Shown here: one piece after another, positions 6,821 to 14,982 of the stretch
Layout: every line of letters begins with the position of its first letter
Numbering within the stretch: the stretch's first letter is position 1
Origin: an uncultured Collinsella sp.
GTDB lineage: Bacteria; Actinomycetota; Coriobacteriia; Coriobacteriales; Coriobacteriaceae
Assembly: GCA_958412345.1 (NCBI GenBank)
Contig: CATYSO010000008.1
Span: forward strand, 1 to 64,000
Direction: 5' to 3'
Length of the DNA: 64,000 bases
Translations under genes and position numbers: made by a program
Notes under the pieces: generated by a model
What the model was told of the DNA's origin: nothing
Databases searched by the model: none
What the model saw: the letters and a program-made list of their open reading frames with translations, nothing else

Positions 6821-7516
6821 ATGAACGAACGCATTTTGGTAGTTGATGACGAAAAGGCCATCGCCGACTTGGTTGGTATCTACCTTACAAAAGAAGGCTT
6901 TGACGTACAGGTCGCCTATAGCGGGGCCGATGCTGCCAAGGCAATCTTGGAGCAGGAGTTCGATCTGGCGCTGCTGGATGTCATGCTGCCCGATATCGAT
7001 GGGCTTGAGTTGCTGCGTACGATCCGTTCCAGCCATACCTATCCCGTGATCATGCTGACGGCGCGCGATGCCCAGCAAGACAAGATCGAGGGCCTTTCGC
7101 TTGGCGCGGACGATTACGTGGTTAAGCCGTTCCGCCCGCTGGAGCTCATCGCGCGCGTGCACGCTCAGCTTCGTCGCTACACCAGCTACGGTAGCCGTGC
7201 GCAGGCGGCCGAGTCGCCGACCATCCAGTTCGACGGCCTAGAGATCAACCGCGATGCCCGTTCCGTAACGGTGGACGGTGCGCCGGTTCGCCTCACGCCC
7301 ATCGAGTATTCCATCTTGCTGTATCTGGTCGAGCATCGCGGCAGTGTGGTGGCCGTGGAGGATCTGTTCCGCGCGGTGTGGAACGAGGATTTTATGCCCG
7401 GCTCCAACAATACGGTGATGGTGCACATTCGCCACCTGCGCGAAAAGATCGGTGACGACGCTCAAAAGCCGCGCTTTATCAAAAACGTCTGGGGCGTCGG
7501 CTACATAATCGAATAA
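6821..7516 (+). CDS. OmpR/PhoB-family response regulator, VanR-like
   Basis: This 231-residue protein has an N-terminal receiver with the acidic pair DDE, phosphoacceptor Asp in LALLDVMLPD, Thr in MLTARD and Lys in DYVVKPF. A C-terminal winged-helix DNA-binding domain follows (ending NVWGVGYIIE). Sequence style is closest to VanR and related regulators that control cell-wall genes. The ATG follows GAGAGGAGC. The kinase gene begins 25 bp after the stop, so the two are one operon. The D,D-carboxypeptidase gene is divergent and is the obvious candidate target. No vanH/A/X ligase genes are in the window, so this is not evidence of glycopeptide resistance. Confidence 0.92.
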   Translation: MNERILVVDDEKAIADLVGIYLTKEGFDVQVAYSGADAAKAILEQEFDLALLDVMLPDIDGLELLRTIRSSHTYPVIMLTARDAQQDKIEGLSLGADDYVVKPFRPLELIARVHAQLRRYTSYGSRAQAAESPTIQFDGLEINRDARSVTVDGAPVRLTPIEYSILLYLVEHRGSVVAVEDLFRAVWNEDFMPGSNNTVMVHIRHLREKIGDDAQKPRFIKNVWGVGYIIE

Positions 7517-7541
7517 CGCCTTTGATGGTGGGGAAGTGGAT

Positions 7542-8780
7542 ATGACAAAAGACGATAGGCAGGCATTCGAGGTGTCCGATCGACTCTTTGAATACGTGAG
7601 GTCGGTCGTCGACAACCGCGCGCTTGCAACGGTGCTGCTCTTTTTGCTGAGCCTGCTGCTGATTGGCATCGATAACATCGCTGGAATCTTGGCGGTGCTG
7701 CTTGTCGGCTTTTTGCTGATCGATCGATTTGAAATCGTACGCCGCTGCGTGGTGATTGGCGGTGCCGCGTGGGCCATGACGTTGGCGATTGGCGCCATGG
7801 CACTCAGCGGCATCGAAGGGCCGGTGCTGTTCGATGCCGGCTTTGTATTCAACATGCTTGGCTTTGTGCTTGCGCTTGCCGTGTGCGTGCTGTTCTTTTG
7901 CGGCCGCGCCCTGTACTACCAGGGCTATGAGCAGGGCGAGCAGCATGCCGATTGTGTGCTGGCCGCTCGTATTCAAGATCGCCTGATCGATCACCCCGAC
8001 ACCTGGGACAACATCGACGGCGACTTCCTGGAGGTCGAGGGCGCACTCAACCGTGTGCGCGATCGCGAGCGCAAGGTGCAACAGGCCTTGCGTGACGAGT
8101 CTCATCGCAAAGACGATCTGGTCACGTACTTGGCACATGACCTACGCACCCCGCTTGCCAGTGTGGTGGGCTATCTTTCGCTGCTTCAAGAGGCTCCTGA
8201 GCTGCCGGTTGAGCAACGTGCGCACTTTACGGGCGTGGCGCTCGACAAGGCGCACCGGCTCGATGCGCTCATCGAAGAGTTCTTCGATATCACGCGCTTT
8301 GACTTCCACGATATCGTGCTCACGCGCGGCTATGTTGATCTGGGGTTGCTGTTGGCTCAGGTGGCTGACGAGTTCTATCCCATCCTCAACGAGCAGCATA
8401 AGGAAGCCCAAGTTGATATTCGCGAGGACCTGACGGTGCTCGTGGATGGCGACAAGATGGCCCGCGTGTTTAACAACATCATGAAAAACGCCGTCGCCTA
8501 TAGCTATGAGGGCTCGACTATCACGATTGAGGCCAGGCGCCAAGACGATGGCGGCGTGCGCGTGCGCTTTATCAATCAGGGCGATCCTATCCCTGCGGCT
8601 AAGCTCAAGGTGATCTTTGAGAAGTTCTATCGCCTGGATGCGGCGCGTGCGACCAATCGCGGTGGTGCCGGCCTGGGCCTTGCTATTGCCAAGGAGATCA
8701 TCGCGGCACACGGCGGTACCGTTGCATGTGAATCGACGCCCGAACACACGATATTCACCATCGAGCTGCCCGCCGCATAG
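7542..8780 (+). CDS. Sensor histidine kinase, VanS-like
   Basis: This membrane-bound kinase is the partner of the upstream regulator. The N-terminal 130 residues contain four hydrophobic segments with almost no extracellular loop, as in intramembrane-sensing kinases. The dimerisation/phosphoacceptor box YLAHDLRTPLASVVGYLSLL carries the catalytic His and is characteristic of the VanS group. The N box (NNIMKNAVAYS) and G2 box (GGAGLGLAIAKE) are intact. ATG 7542 is preferred to GTG 7536 because GGTGGGGA sits 7 bp upstream of it. The signal sensed is unknown; a cell-wall precursor or antibiotic stress is an inference from the family. Confidence 0.9.
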   Translation: MTKDDRQAFEVSDRLFEYVRSVVDNRALATVLLFLLSLLLIGIDNIAGILAVLLVGFLLIDRFEIVRRCVVIGGAAWAMTLAIGAMALSGIEGPVLFDAGFVFNMLGFVLALAVCVLFFCGRALYYQGYEQGEQHADCVLAARIQDRLIDHPDTWDNIDGDFLEVEGALNRVRDRERKVQQALRDESHRKDDLVTYLAHDLRTPLASVVGYLSLLQEAPELPVEQRAHFTGVALDKAHRLDALIEEFFDITRFDFHDIVLTRGYVDLGLLLAQVADEFYPILNEQHKEAQVDIREDLTVLVDGDKMARVFNNIMKNAVAYSYEGSTITIEARRQDDGGVRVRFINQGDPIPAAKLKVIFEKFYRLDAARATNRGGAGLGLAIAKEIIAAHGGTVACESTPEHTIFTIELPAA

Positions 8781-8883
8781 CCAGCGTGCCCTTACAAACA
8801 CTTGACAATGTGCTCACGTGCGTATGAGTCGCGATTCCTACTATCGATACTGCTGAATTGATATCGATATGGAGGTGTGCGGT

Positions 8884-9759
8884 ATGACGGCTGCTGCGGC
8901 TGTGGAGCCCACGGAGCTTGAAGAACTCATGGAAGCGCAGGCCGAGGCCGCGCATGAGCGCGAGGTTGGGGATGCGACTCGCCCCACGGCAGAGGATCTT
9001 GCCGCCTCGCCGACGCGCATCGACGTCGAGGGCCTCGACCTGTTCTATGGCGACCACCATGCGCTCAAGGACGTGAATATCAAGATCCGCGACAAGCAGA
9101 TCACCTCGTTCATCGGGCCTTCGGGCTGCGGAAAGTCTACGTTGCTGCGCTGCTTTAACCGCATGAACGACGGCATCAAGGATTGCCGCATCGAGGGCAA
9201 GATTGCGCTCGATGGTCAAGATATCCTGGGCGATTACGACATCTGCCGTTTGCGCCAGCGCGTGGGCATGGTGTTCCAGCGCCCCAACCCGTTTCCCATG
9301 AGCATCTACGACAACGTCGCCTACGGTCCTCGCGGTATGGGTGTGCGCGACCGCGCCGTGCTCGATGAGCTGGTCGAGGACTCCCTTCGTCGCGCTGCGC
9401 TATGGGATGAGGTCAAGGACAAGCTCAAGGAGTCGGGCCTGGGTCTTTCGGGCGGTCAGCAGCAACGCCTGTGCATCGCCCGCGCACTTGCCGTGCAGCC
9501 CGACATTCTGCTGATGGACGAGCCGACCTCGGCACTCGACCCTGTGTCGACGTTGGTGGTGGAGCAGCTGGCCTGCGAGCTCAAGGAGACCTGCACGCTG
9601 GTGGTCGTGACGCACAACATGCAGCAGGCCGCGCGTATTTCCGATTCGGTTGCGTTCTTTTTGCTGGGTGAGCTGGTGGAGCACGCGCCCACCGCGCAAC
9701 TCTTCAAGAATCCGTCCGATCCGCGCACCGCGGATTATTTGACGGGGCGTTTTGGCTGA
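8884..9759 (+). CDS. pstB: Phosphate ABC transporter ATP-binding protein PstB
   Basis: This is the ATPase of the high-affinity phosphate importer PstSCAB, acting at the inner face of the membrane. Walker A (GPSGCGKST) is at residues 78-86, with Q-loop FQRPNPFPMSIYDNV, signature LSGGQQQR and Walker B DILLMDEPTSALDP. NPFPMS and the closing ADYLTGRFG are PstB hallmarks. The N-terminus carries about 45 extra acidic, alanine-rich residues before the ATPase fold. ATG 8884 is used because GGAGG lies within the apparent earlier start (8869). The other pst genes are not beside it; phoB and phoR follow directly. A TTGACA at 8802 may mark its promoter. Confidence 0.95.
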   Translation: MTAAAAVEPTELEELMEAQAEAAHEREVGDATRPTAEDLAASPTRIDVEGLDLFYGDHHALKDVNIKIRDKQITSFIGPSGCGKSTLLRCFNRMNDGIKDCRIEGKIALDGQDILGDYDICRLRQRVGMVFQRPNPFPMSIYDNVAYGPRGMGVRDRAVLDELVEDSLRRAALWDEVKDKLKESGLGLSGGQQQRLCIARALAVQPDILLMDEPTSALDPVSTLVVEQLACELKETCTLVVVTHNMQQAARISDSVAFFLLGELVEHAPTAQLFKNPSDPRTADYLTGRFG

Positions 9760-9823
9760 CGCTGTCTTTTACAGGTGCCTTTAGGGTTAAGATGCGGTCA
9801 TATCGGCCGCAAAGGGGTTCAAC

Positions 9824-10552
9824 ATGATCTATTACGTCGAGGACGATGACAACATCAGGGATTTGACAGTCTACGCGCTGCGCAAGCAGGGAATCGAGGC
9901 CGAGGGCTTTTCGTGCGATGGTGAGTTTAAAGCTGCCGTGGCGCGACGGGTGCCCGATGCTGTGCTGCTCGATATCATGCTGCCCGACACCGATGGCTTG
10001 GCGATTATGCGTCGCCTGCGTGCCGATCGCCTGACGGCGACGGTGCCCATCATGATGCTTACCGCCAAGGACACCGAACTCGACAAGGTGATGGCGCTCG
10101 ATGGCGGTGCCGACGATTACCTGACTAAGCCGTTTTCGCTCATGGAGCTTGCGAGCCGCTGCCGCGCACTGCTGCGTCGCGGCGGCATGGTCAAGCAAGC
10201 GAGCGATGTGCTCAGCGTGGGCGACATCGTGCTTTCGCCCAGCCATCGCGAGGTGACCGTGGCCGGCGAGCCGCTTAAGCTCACCCTGCGCGAGTTCGAC
10301 CTGCTCGAGTACCTCATGCGCAAGCCCGGCGTGGTCTTTACCCGCGAGTCGTTGCTGCAGAGCGTGTGGGGCTGGGACTTCGACGGCGGTTCGCGCACCG
10401 TCGACGTGCACGTGCAGACGCTTCGCCAAAAACTGGGCGAGCATGCCAGCGCCATCGAGACCGTGCGCGGCGTGGGCTACCGCTTGGCCGAGCCTTCTGC
10501 CGGTGATGGTGCCGAAGGCGACGACACCGCGGCCACCGCATCGGAGGAGTAA
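9824..10552 (+). CDS. phoB: Phosphate-type response regulator PhoB
   Basis: This OmpR/PhoB-family regulator has 242 residues: receiver with EDDDN, phosphoacceptor Asp in AVLLDIMLPD, Thr in MMLTAKD and Lys in DYLTKPF. The C-terminal winged helix ends in TVRGVGYRLAE, followed by a short acidic tail. Assignment as the phosphate regulator rests on its place between pstB and a PhoR-like kinase. AAAGGGG precedes the ATG. The stop is 3 bp from the kinase start, so the two are translationally coupled. Confidence 0.88.
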   Translation: MIYYVEDDDNIRDLTVYALRKQGIEAEGFSCDGEFKAAVARRVPDAVLLDIMLPDTDGLAIMRRLRADRLTATVPIMMLTAKDTELDKVMALDGGADDYLTKPFSLMELASRCRALLRRGGMVKQASDVLSVGDIVLSPSHREVTVAGEPLKLTLREFDLLEYLMRKPGVVFTRESLLQSVWGWDFDGGSRTVDVHVQTLRQKLGEHASAIETVRGVGYRLAEPSAGDGAEGDDTAATASEE

Positions 10553-10555
10553 CCC

Positions 10556-11980
10556 GTGGTCTTCGCCCCCCAGGGAAAACATACGCTGTCGCACCGCGTT
10601 TTTGTGACGATCTTTGTCTGCGCCATGGCAGTTATCGTGGCGTTTACGGTGCTGGGTGCGTTCTTTGTGCAAAACACTTTGGCGGATGCCACGAGTGCCA
10701 ATCTGGCGCAGGAAACCGAGCTCATTGCTGCCGCCCTTGACGAGCAGCAGGAGCCCATTCCGTTCTTGCGAAGCCTCGATCGCGAGGATCTTCGTATCAC
10801 GCTGATCAATAAGGACGGATCTGTTGCCTACGACAACGAGGCGTCGCCTTCCACACTGCCCAACCATGGCGATCGCCCCGAGGTCATCGAGGCCTTTGAG
10901 AGTGGTTCGGGTTCCGCGGAGCGCGCAAGCTCTACACTCGACGAGATTATGCTGTATCGCGCCGTCACCCTTGATAACGGCCAGGTCGTTCGCTTGGCGC
11001 AGGCCCAGCCTGGCGTTGCGGCGATTTTGCTGTCGATGCTGGCGCCGATGCTGCTTATCGCAGCAGCGGGTGCAGTACTCTCGTTTTTTATGGCGCGCCG
11101 TGAGTCCCGTGCCATCATCGCGCCGTTGCAAGAGGTGGATTTGGATCACCCACGCCGTAGCTATGAGCACGCCTATGCCGAGATGGTCCCCATGCTTGAG
11201 CGTATCGAGTCGCAGCGCCAGGAACTCAAGCGCCAAATGGCGGTGCTAGCGGACAACGACCGTATGCGCCGCGAGTTCACGGCGAATATCACCCATGAGC
11301 TCAAGACGCCGCTTACGGCGATTTCGGGCTATGCCGAGCTCATCGCGAATGGCATGGTCGAGGGCGAGGACGACCTGCGCAACTTTGGCGGTCGCATCTA
11401 TCGTGAGGCGGGCCGCTTGGCAGCGCTTGTCAACGACATCCTTACGCTGTCTAACTTGGACGAGGCCGAGCGTGCGACTGAGGGCGAGGCGGTGCCCATT
11501 GGGTCCACGGAGCCTATTGAGCTCTCTCGTGCCATCTATGCGGTTGAGCAGCGTCTTGAACAGGTTGCCCGTCAGGCGAATGTGACGATAAGTCATGAGA
11601 CCAAGCCTGTGGTCATCGAAGGCGTGTCGCGCTTGGTCGACGAGCTCATCTATAATCTGGCAAGCAACGCCATCCGCTACAATCGACCCGGCGGTACGGT
11701 TACGTTGCAGTGCGGCACCAACGACGAAGGCCATCCGTTCCTCGCTGTCGCCGACACGGGAATCGGTATCGCGCCTGAAGAACAGGGCAAGGTATTTGAG
11801 CGGTTCTATCGCGTGGACAAGAGTAGGTCCAAGGCACGCGGCGGAACCGGCCTGGGGCTTGCCATTGTCAAGCATGCGGCCCTGTATCATCACGCCACGC
11901 TCGACCTGTCGAGCGAGTTGGGCGTGGGAACCACCATTACGGTGACGTTTCCCATACAGCAGGACGAGCCATTCGCATAG
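10556..11980 (+). CDS. phoR: Phosphate-sensing histidine kinase PhoR-like
   Basis: This 474-residue membrane kinase has a first membrane segment at about residues 16-40, an extracytoplasmic region of about 110 residues, and a second segment near 160-180. The phosphoacceptor box FTANITHELKTPLTAISGYA follows, with N box NLASNAIRYN and G boxes ADTGIGIAPEEQ and GGTGLGLAIVKH. The start is GTG 10556 with GGAGGAG upstream. The domain plan and the pstB-phoB context support phosphate control; an alternative is a cell-envelope sensor of the same family. A hairpin without a strong T-run follows at 12006-12034. Confidence 0.85.
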   Translation: MVFAPQGKHTLSHRVFVTIFVCAMAVIVAFTVLGAFFVQNTLADATSANLAQETELIAAALDEQQEPIPFLRSLDREDLRITLINKDGSVAYDNEASPSTLPNHGDRPEVIEAFESGSGSAERASSTLDEIMLYRAVTLDNGQVVRLAQAQPGVAAILLSMLAPMLLIAAAGAVLSFFMARRESRAIIAPLQEVDLDHPRRSYEHAYAEMVPMLERIESQRQELKRQMAVLADNDRMRREFTANITHELKTPLTAISGYAELIANGMVEGEDDLRNFGGRIYREAGRLAALVNDILTLSNLDEAERATEGEAVPIGSTEPIELSRAIYAVEQRLEQVARQANVTISHETKPVVIEGVSRLVDELIYNLASNAIRYNRPGGTVTLQCGTNDEGHPFLAVADTGIGIAPEEQGKVFERFYRVDKSRSKARGGTGLGLAIVKHAALYHHATLDLSSELGVGTTITVTFPIQQDEPFA

Positions 11981-12175
11981 CGATACAACATAGATATTGA
12001 TGTAGACGCCGCATTTGACTTTCGGGTGCGGCGTTGTTGTGCAATTTTACGATTGCTTCCGACATTTTTACAGGAGAGCCTGTTTCTTATGTATAGAGTT
12101 TGGTCTCGGTAAAAAGATGCGATAACATACGGACAGTTTTGTCAATCCGAACTGGGGAAATGAAAGGCAAGCTGC

Positions 12176-12832
12176 ATGACCCTTCTCGAACTGTTCCAGC
12201 TGCTGAAGAAGCACCTCAAGCTGGTCATCACCCTTCCGGTGGTCTGCGCGATCGCCATGGGCATCGTGTCCTTCGTTGCGATGGACAACACCTATACCGC
12301 GACGACGAGCATGTACATTCTCGCCAAGACCGACGATAGCGGTCAGATGAGCTACAACGATCTCTCGGCGAGCCAGATGCTTTCCAACGATATCGCCACG
12401 CTGCTGGATAGCGATAGCGTTAAGAGCGGCGCCGCCAAAGAACTGGGCCTCACCGATCTGGATGACTACAAGGTGTCTGTTTCCTCCGAGACCACCACGC
12501 GTGTCATTACGCTTTCGGTTACCGGCACCGATGCCAAGGAGACGGCTGAGGTCGCAAAGGCCATTGCCAGCTCGGTGAGTACGGTCGCTCAGAACGTCGG
12601 CGCTGCCCAGAGCATCAACGTTATCGACGAGGCTAAGACCCCCGAAGCCCCCAGCGGCCCCAAGCGCACGCTGTATATTGCCGTCGCGTTCCTCGCCGGT
12701 ATCTTTATCGCAGTTGCCTATGTCGTTTTGGCAGACATGCTCAATACCCGCATCCGCGGTGCCGAAGAGGCAGAAGAGCTCCTGGGTATTCCCGTTGTTG
12801 GCCGAATTCCGGCTATGAAAGGTGGTAAATAG
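12176..12832 (+). CDS. Wzz/YveK-type polysaccharide co-polymerase (chain-length regulator)
   Basis: This 218-residue membrane protein has an N-terminal Wzz domain. One membrane segment lies at about residues 15-37, an extracytoplasmic helical region follows with alternating Ser/Thr/Ala content, and a second segment lies near 164-185. A short cytoplasmic tail ends near the kinase start. In Gram-positive bacteria such proteins anchor and activate the CpsD-type tyrosine kinase encoded next. The stop is 2 bp before the next ATG, so the two genes are co-expressed. The proline-rich motif before the second membrane segment (EAPSGPKR) is typical. Confidence 0.88.
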   Translation: MTLLELFQLLKKHLKLVITLPVVCAIAMGIVSFVAMDNTYTATTSMYILAKTDDSGQMSYNDLSASQMLSNDIATLLDSDSVKSGAAKELGLTDLDDYKVSVSSETTTRVITLSVTGTDAKETAEVAKAIASSVSTVAQNVGAAQSINVIDEAKTPEAPSGPKRTLYIAVAFLAGIFIAVAYVVLADMLNTRIRGAEEAEELLGIPVVGRIPAMKGGK

Positions 12833-12834
12833 GC

Positions 12835-13572
12835 ATGGCTAAGGCAAAGAACACCGATAAGCTCGTTGTGCAGAATGCCGCCAAGACCCTTCTGGCCAAC
12901 ATCCGCTTTGCGAGCGTGGACGACCCCATTCGCACCATCACCGTTACCTCCTCGATTCCCAACGAGGGCAAGTCTACGGTTTCCATTAATCTTGCTCAGG
13001 CAATCGCCACGAGCGGCAAGTCCGTGCTCCTGGTCGAGGCCGATATGCGCCGCAGGTCCCTTTCCGATATGCTTGGCGTTCGTTCGCGCGGCGGACTCTA
13101 TGCGGTCCTTTCCGAGCAGATTTCCATTGACCAGGCAATTGTCGAGACGGGTCAGAAGAACTTCTACTTCCTCGATGCCGAGCCGCACATTCCCAATCCT
13201 GCCGACATCATCGTCTCTCACCGCTTTGCCAAGCTGGTAAAGGCACTGTCCGCCAAGTTCCAGTACGTCATCTTCGATGCTCCTCCGGTCGGCACCTTCA
13301 TCGATGCTGCCGAGATTGCCAGCCTGACCGACGGCACGCTGTTCGTGGTGCGCGAGGACTTTACCAAGCGCGAAGAGGCGCTCAACGCCATCGGTCAGCT
13401 TAAGAAGTCCGAGAAGGTCAAGCTCATCGGTACCGTTATGAACTACTGCGAGACCGAGACCAGCGAGTACTACTATTCTTACTACACCAAGGACGGTAAG
13501 AAGGTTAAGAAGGGCTCCGACGATCAGGGCACTTCCAAAAAGGGCATCTTCACCAACCGAGCAAACGTTTAG
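12835..13572 (+). CDS. CpsD/YwqD-type bacterial tyrosine kinase
   Basis: This 245-residue cytoplasmic BY-kinase controls capsule or exopolysaccharide assembly. Walker A is SSIPNEGKST, Walker A' LLVEADMRR and Walker B YVIFDAPP. The C-terminal tyrosine cluster (SEYYYSYY), where autophosphorylation occurs in this family, is present and followed by a lysine-rich tail. It needs the transmembrane activator encoded just upstream and is reversed by the PHP-type phosphatase encoded 17 bp downstream. The tyrosine cluster makes the kinase assignment firm rather than MinD/ParA. Confidence 0.92.
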   Translation: MAKAKNTDKLVVQNAAKTLLANIRFASVDDPIRTITVTSSIPNEGKSTVSINLAQAIATSGKSVLLVEADMRRRSLSDMLGVRSRGGLYAVLSEQISIDQAIVETGQKNFYFLDAEPHIPNPADIIVSHRFAKLVKALSAKFQYVIFDAPPVGTFIDAAEIASLTDGTLFVVREDFTKREEALNAIGQLKKSEKVKLIGTVMNYCETETSEYYYSYYTKDGKKVKKGSDDQGTSKKGIFTNRANV

Positions 13573-13589
13573 TTGATTGAGGCCGACCT

Positions 13590-14240
13590 ATGCGTGACAT
13601 TCATTGCCATATCTTGCCGGGTGTAGACGACGGCGCCGCCGATCTCGAAGAGAGCTTGGCGATGCTCGAGGCTGCCAAGCGGGCCGGTGTAACCAGAATC
13701 GTTTGCACTCCTCACTGCCGTGATCCCTATTTTGATTACGACAAGATGTGGGATGCCTTTGAGTTGCTGCGCGATAACGCTGACGGTTTTCCGCTCCAGA
13801 TGGGCTTCGAGGTCAATCATCGAAAGCTCGTTGAGCTTGGTATCGATGCCGCGGAGCACCTGCATTTCGATGGGACCAACGAGTTTCTGCTCGAGCTTTC
13901 GACGCATGCCGATGCGTATGCGTTTAGAGAGTACGAGAACACGATTTACGATTTGCAGTGCCGTGGCTACCAGGTGATCATCGCTCATCCTGAGCGCTAT
14001 CGTGCGGTTCAAAAGGATGTAAGCGTGGCGGAGCGCCTGGTCGATATGGGCTGCAAGCTGCAGGCTTCGGCGGACTTTATTGCCGGCGGTCGCTTTGGTC
14101 GCGAGAAAAAGCCGGCGCAGCGCCTGTTCGATCAGAACCTGTACAGCTTCATCGCGAGCGATGCCCATAACGTGGGTCATTACGACTGCCTGGCGAAGGC
14201 TCGCGCGAAGTTTAGCGTGCGCGGAGCTCATTTTCGCTAA
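13590..14240 (+). CDS. CpsB/YwqE-type PHP-domain tyrosine phosphatase
   Basis: This manganese-dependent protein-tyrosine phosphatase of the PHP superfamily is expected to dephosphorylate the CpsD-like kinase. Metal-binding motifs are IHCHILPGVDDGA at the N-terminus, TPHCRD, AHPERY and SDAHN at the C-terminus. Its 216 residues are slightly short of the usual 240-255, the shortfall being at the C-terminus after the last metal motif. It is the third gene of the regulatory triad. No glycosyltransferase or flippase genes follow, so the polysaccharide it serves must be encoded elsewhere. Confidence 0.9.
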   Translation: MRDIHCHILPGVDDGAADLEESLAMLEAAKRAGVTRIVCTPHCRDPYFDYDKMWDAFELLRDNADGFPLQMGFEVNHRKLVELGIDAAEHLHFDGTNEFLLELSTHADAYAFREYENTIYDLQCRGYQVIIAHPERYRAVQKDVSVAERLVDMGCKLQASADFIAGGRFGREKKPAQRLFDQNLYSFIASDAHNVGHYDCLAKARAKFSVRGAHFR

Positions 14241-14279
14241 AATCTGTCCCTAACGTTCGCATTGAATGAGAGGGCAGCC

Positions 14280-14780
14280 ATGGATATCCAACTTAAGACG
14301 GGATGCTTTGATGACGCGGCGTTGGTGCGCCGCGTCGTTTTTATGGACGAGCAGGGCTACGAGAGCGAGTTTGACGCTATCGACGAGGATCCGAACTGCA
14401 TTCATGTGACGCTCTATGTAGACGGCGAGCTTGCCGGTTGCTCGCGCGTGTTTCCCGAAGAGCTTGAGCGCGCGGCTGACGCAGAGGCTCCGGTGTCGCC
14501 GGCGTGCGACTTGGACGAAGGCGTCGCGGCGGGGGAGACCTACATTATGGGGCGCGTGGCCGTGCTGCCGAGCATGCGCCGTCGCGGTTTGGCGAGCAAG
14601 ATTGTCGAGGCCAGTGATACGTGCGCGCGCGATGCCGGCGCCAAGCTCATTAAGCTGCACGCGCAGGAATACGTGCTACCACTCTATGCCAAGGCGGGTT
14701 ACACGCAGATTGCCCCGGTGGACTACGAAGACGAGGGCCAGCCCCATGTTTGGATGGCCAAGCGCGTAGATGGCAGATAG
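14280..14780 (+). CDS. GNAT-family N-acetyltransferase
   Basis: This 166-residue cytoplasmic acetyltransferase of the GNAT fold has the acetyl-CoA pyrophosphate-binding segment MGRVAVLPSMRRRGLASKIV and a C-terminal LPLYAKAGYTQ element. Overall similarity is to the ElaA/YjcF-like GNAT group, but the substrate cannot be read from sequence. ATG 14280 is chosen over TTG 14262 because GAGAGGG lies 6 bp before it. It stands between the capsule-regulation triad and htpG without obvious coupling to either. Confidence 0.85.
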   Translation: MDIQLKTGCFDDAALVRRVVFMDEQGYESEFDAIDEDPNCIHVTLYVDGELAGCSRVFPEELERAADAEAPVSPACDLDEGVAAGETYIMGRVAVLPSMRRRGLASKIVEASDTCARDAGAKLIKLHAQEYVLPLYAKAGYTQIAPVDYEDEGQPHVWMAKRVDGR

Positions 14781-14982
14781 GGACGTTCCTTTTCTGCCGG
14801 CAGTCGGGGACACTCCTTGGCAATTGGCGCATCGGAGCGCTCTGACATACAGTTTTTCGATTCCGTATGTATATATGCGCGCTAATGGGTTATAAAATCT
14901 AAGTCTGAACATAGCAGGTCTGCGATGCGGCTCGGGCAACCGGGCCGTTTTTGCGGACGGGGGTAGCGCGAAAGGACTGCAC

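Noticed and set aside
6821..8780. Vancomycin resistance locus
   Set aside because: Only regulators resembling VanRS are present. There are no vanH, D-Ala-D-Lac ligase or vanX genes nearby.
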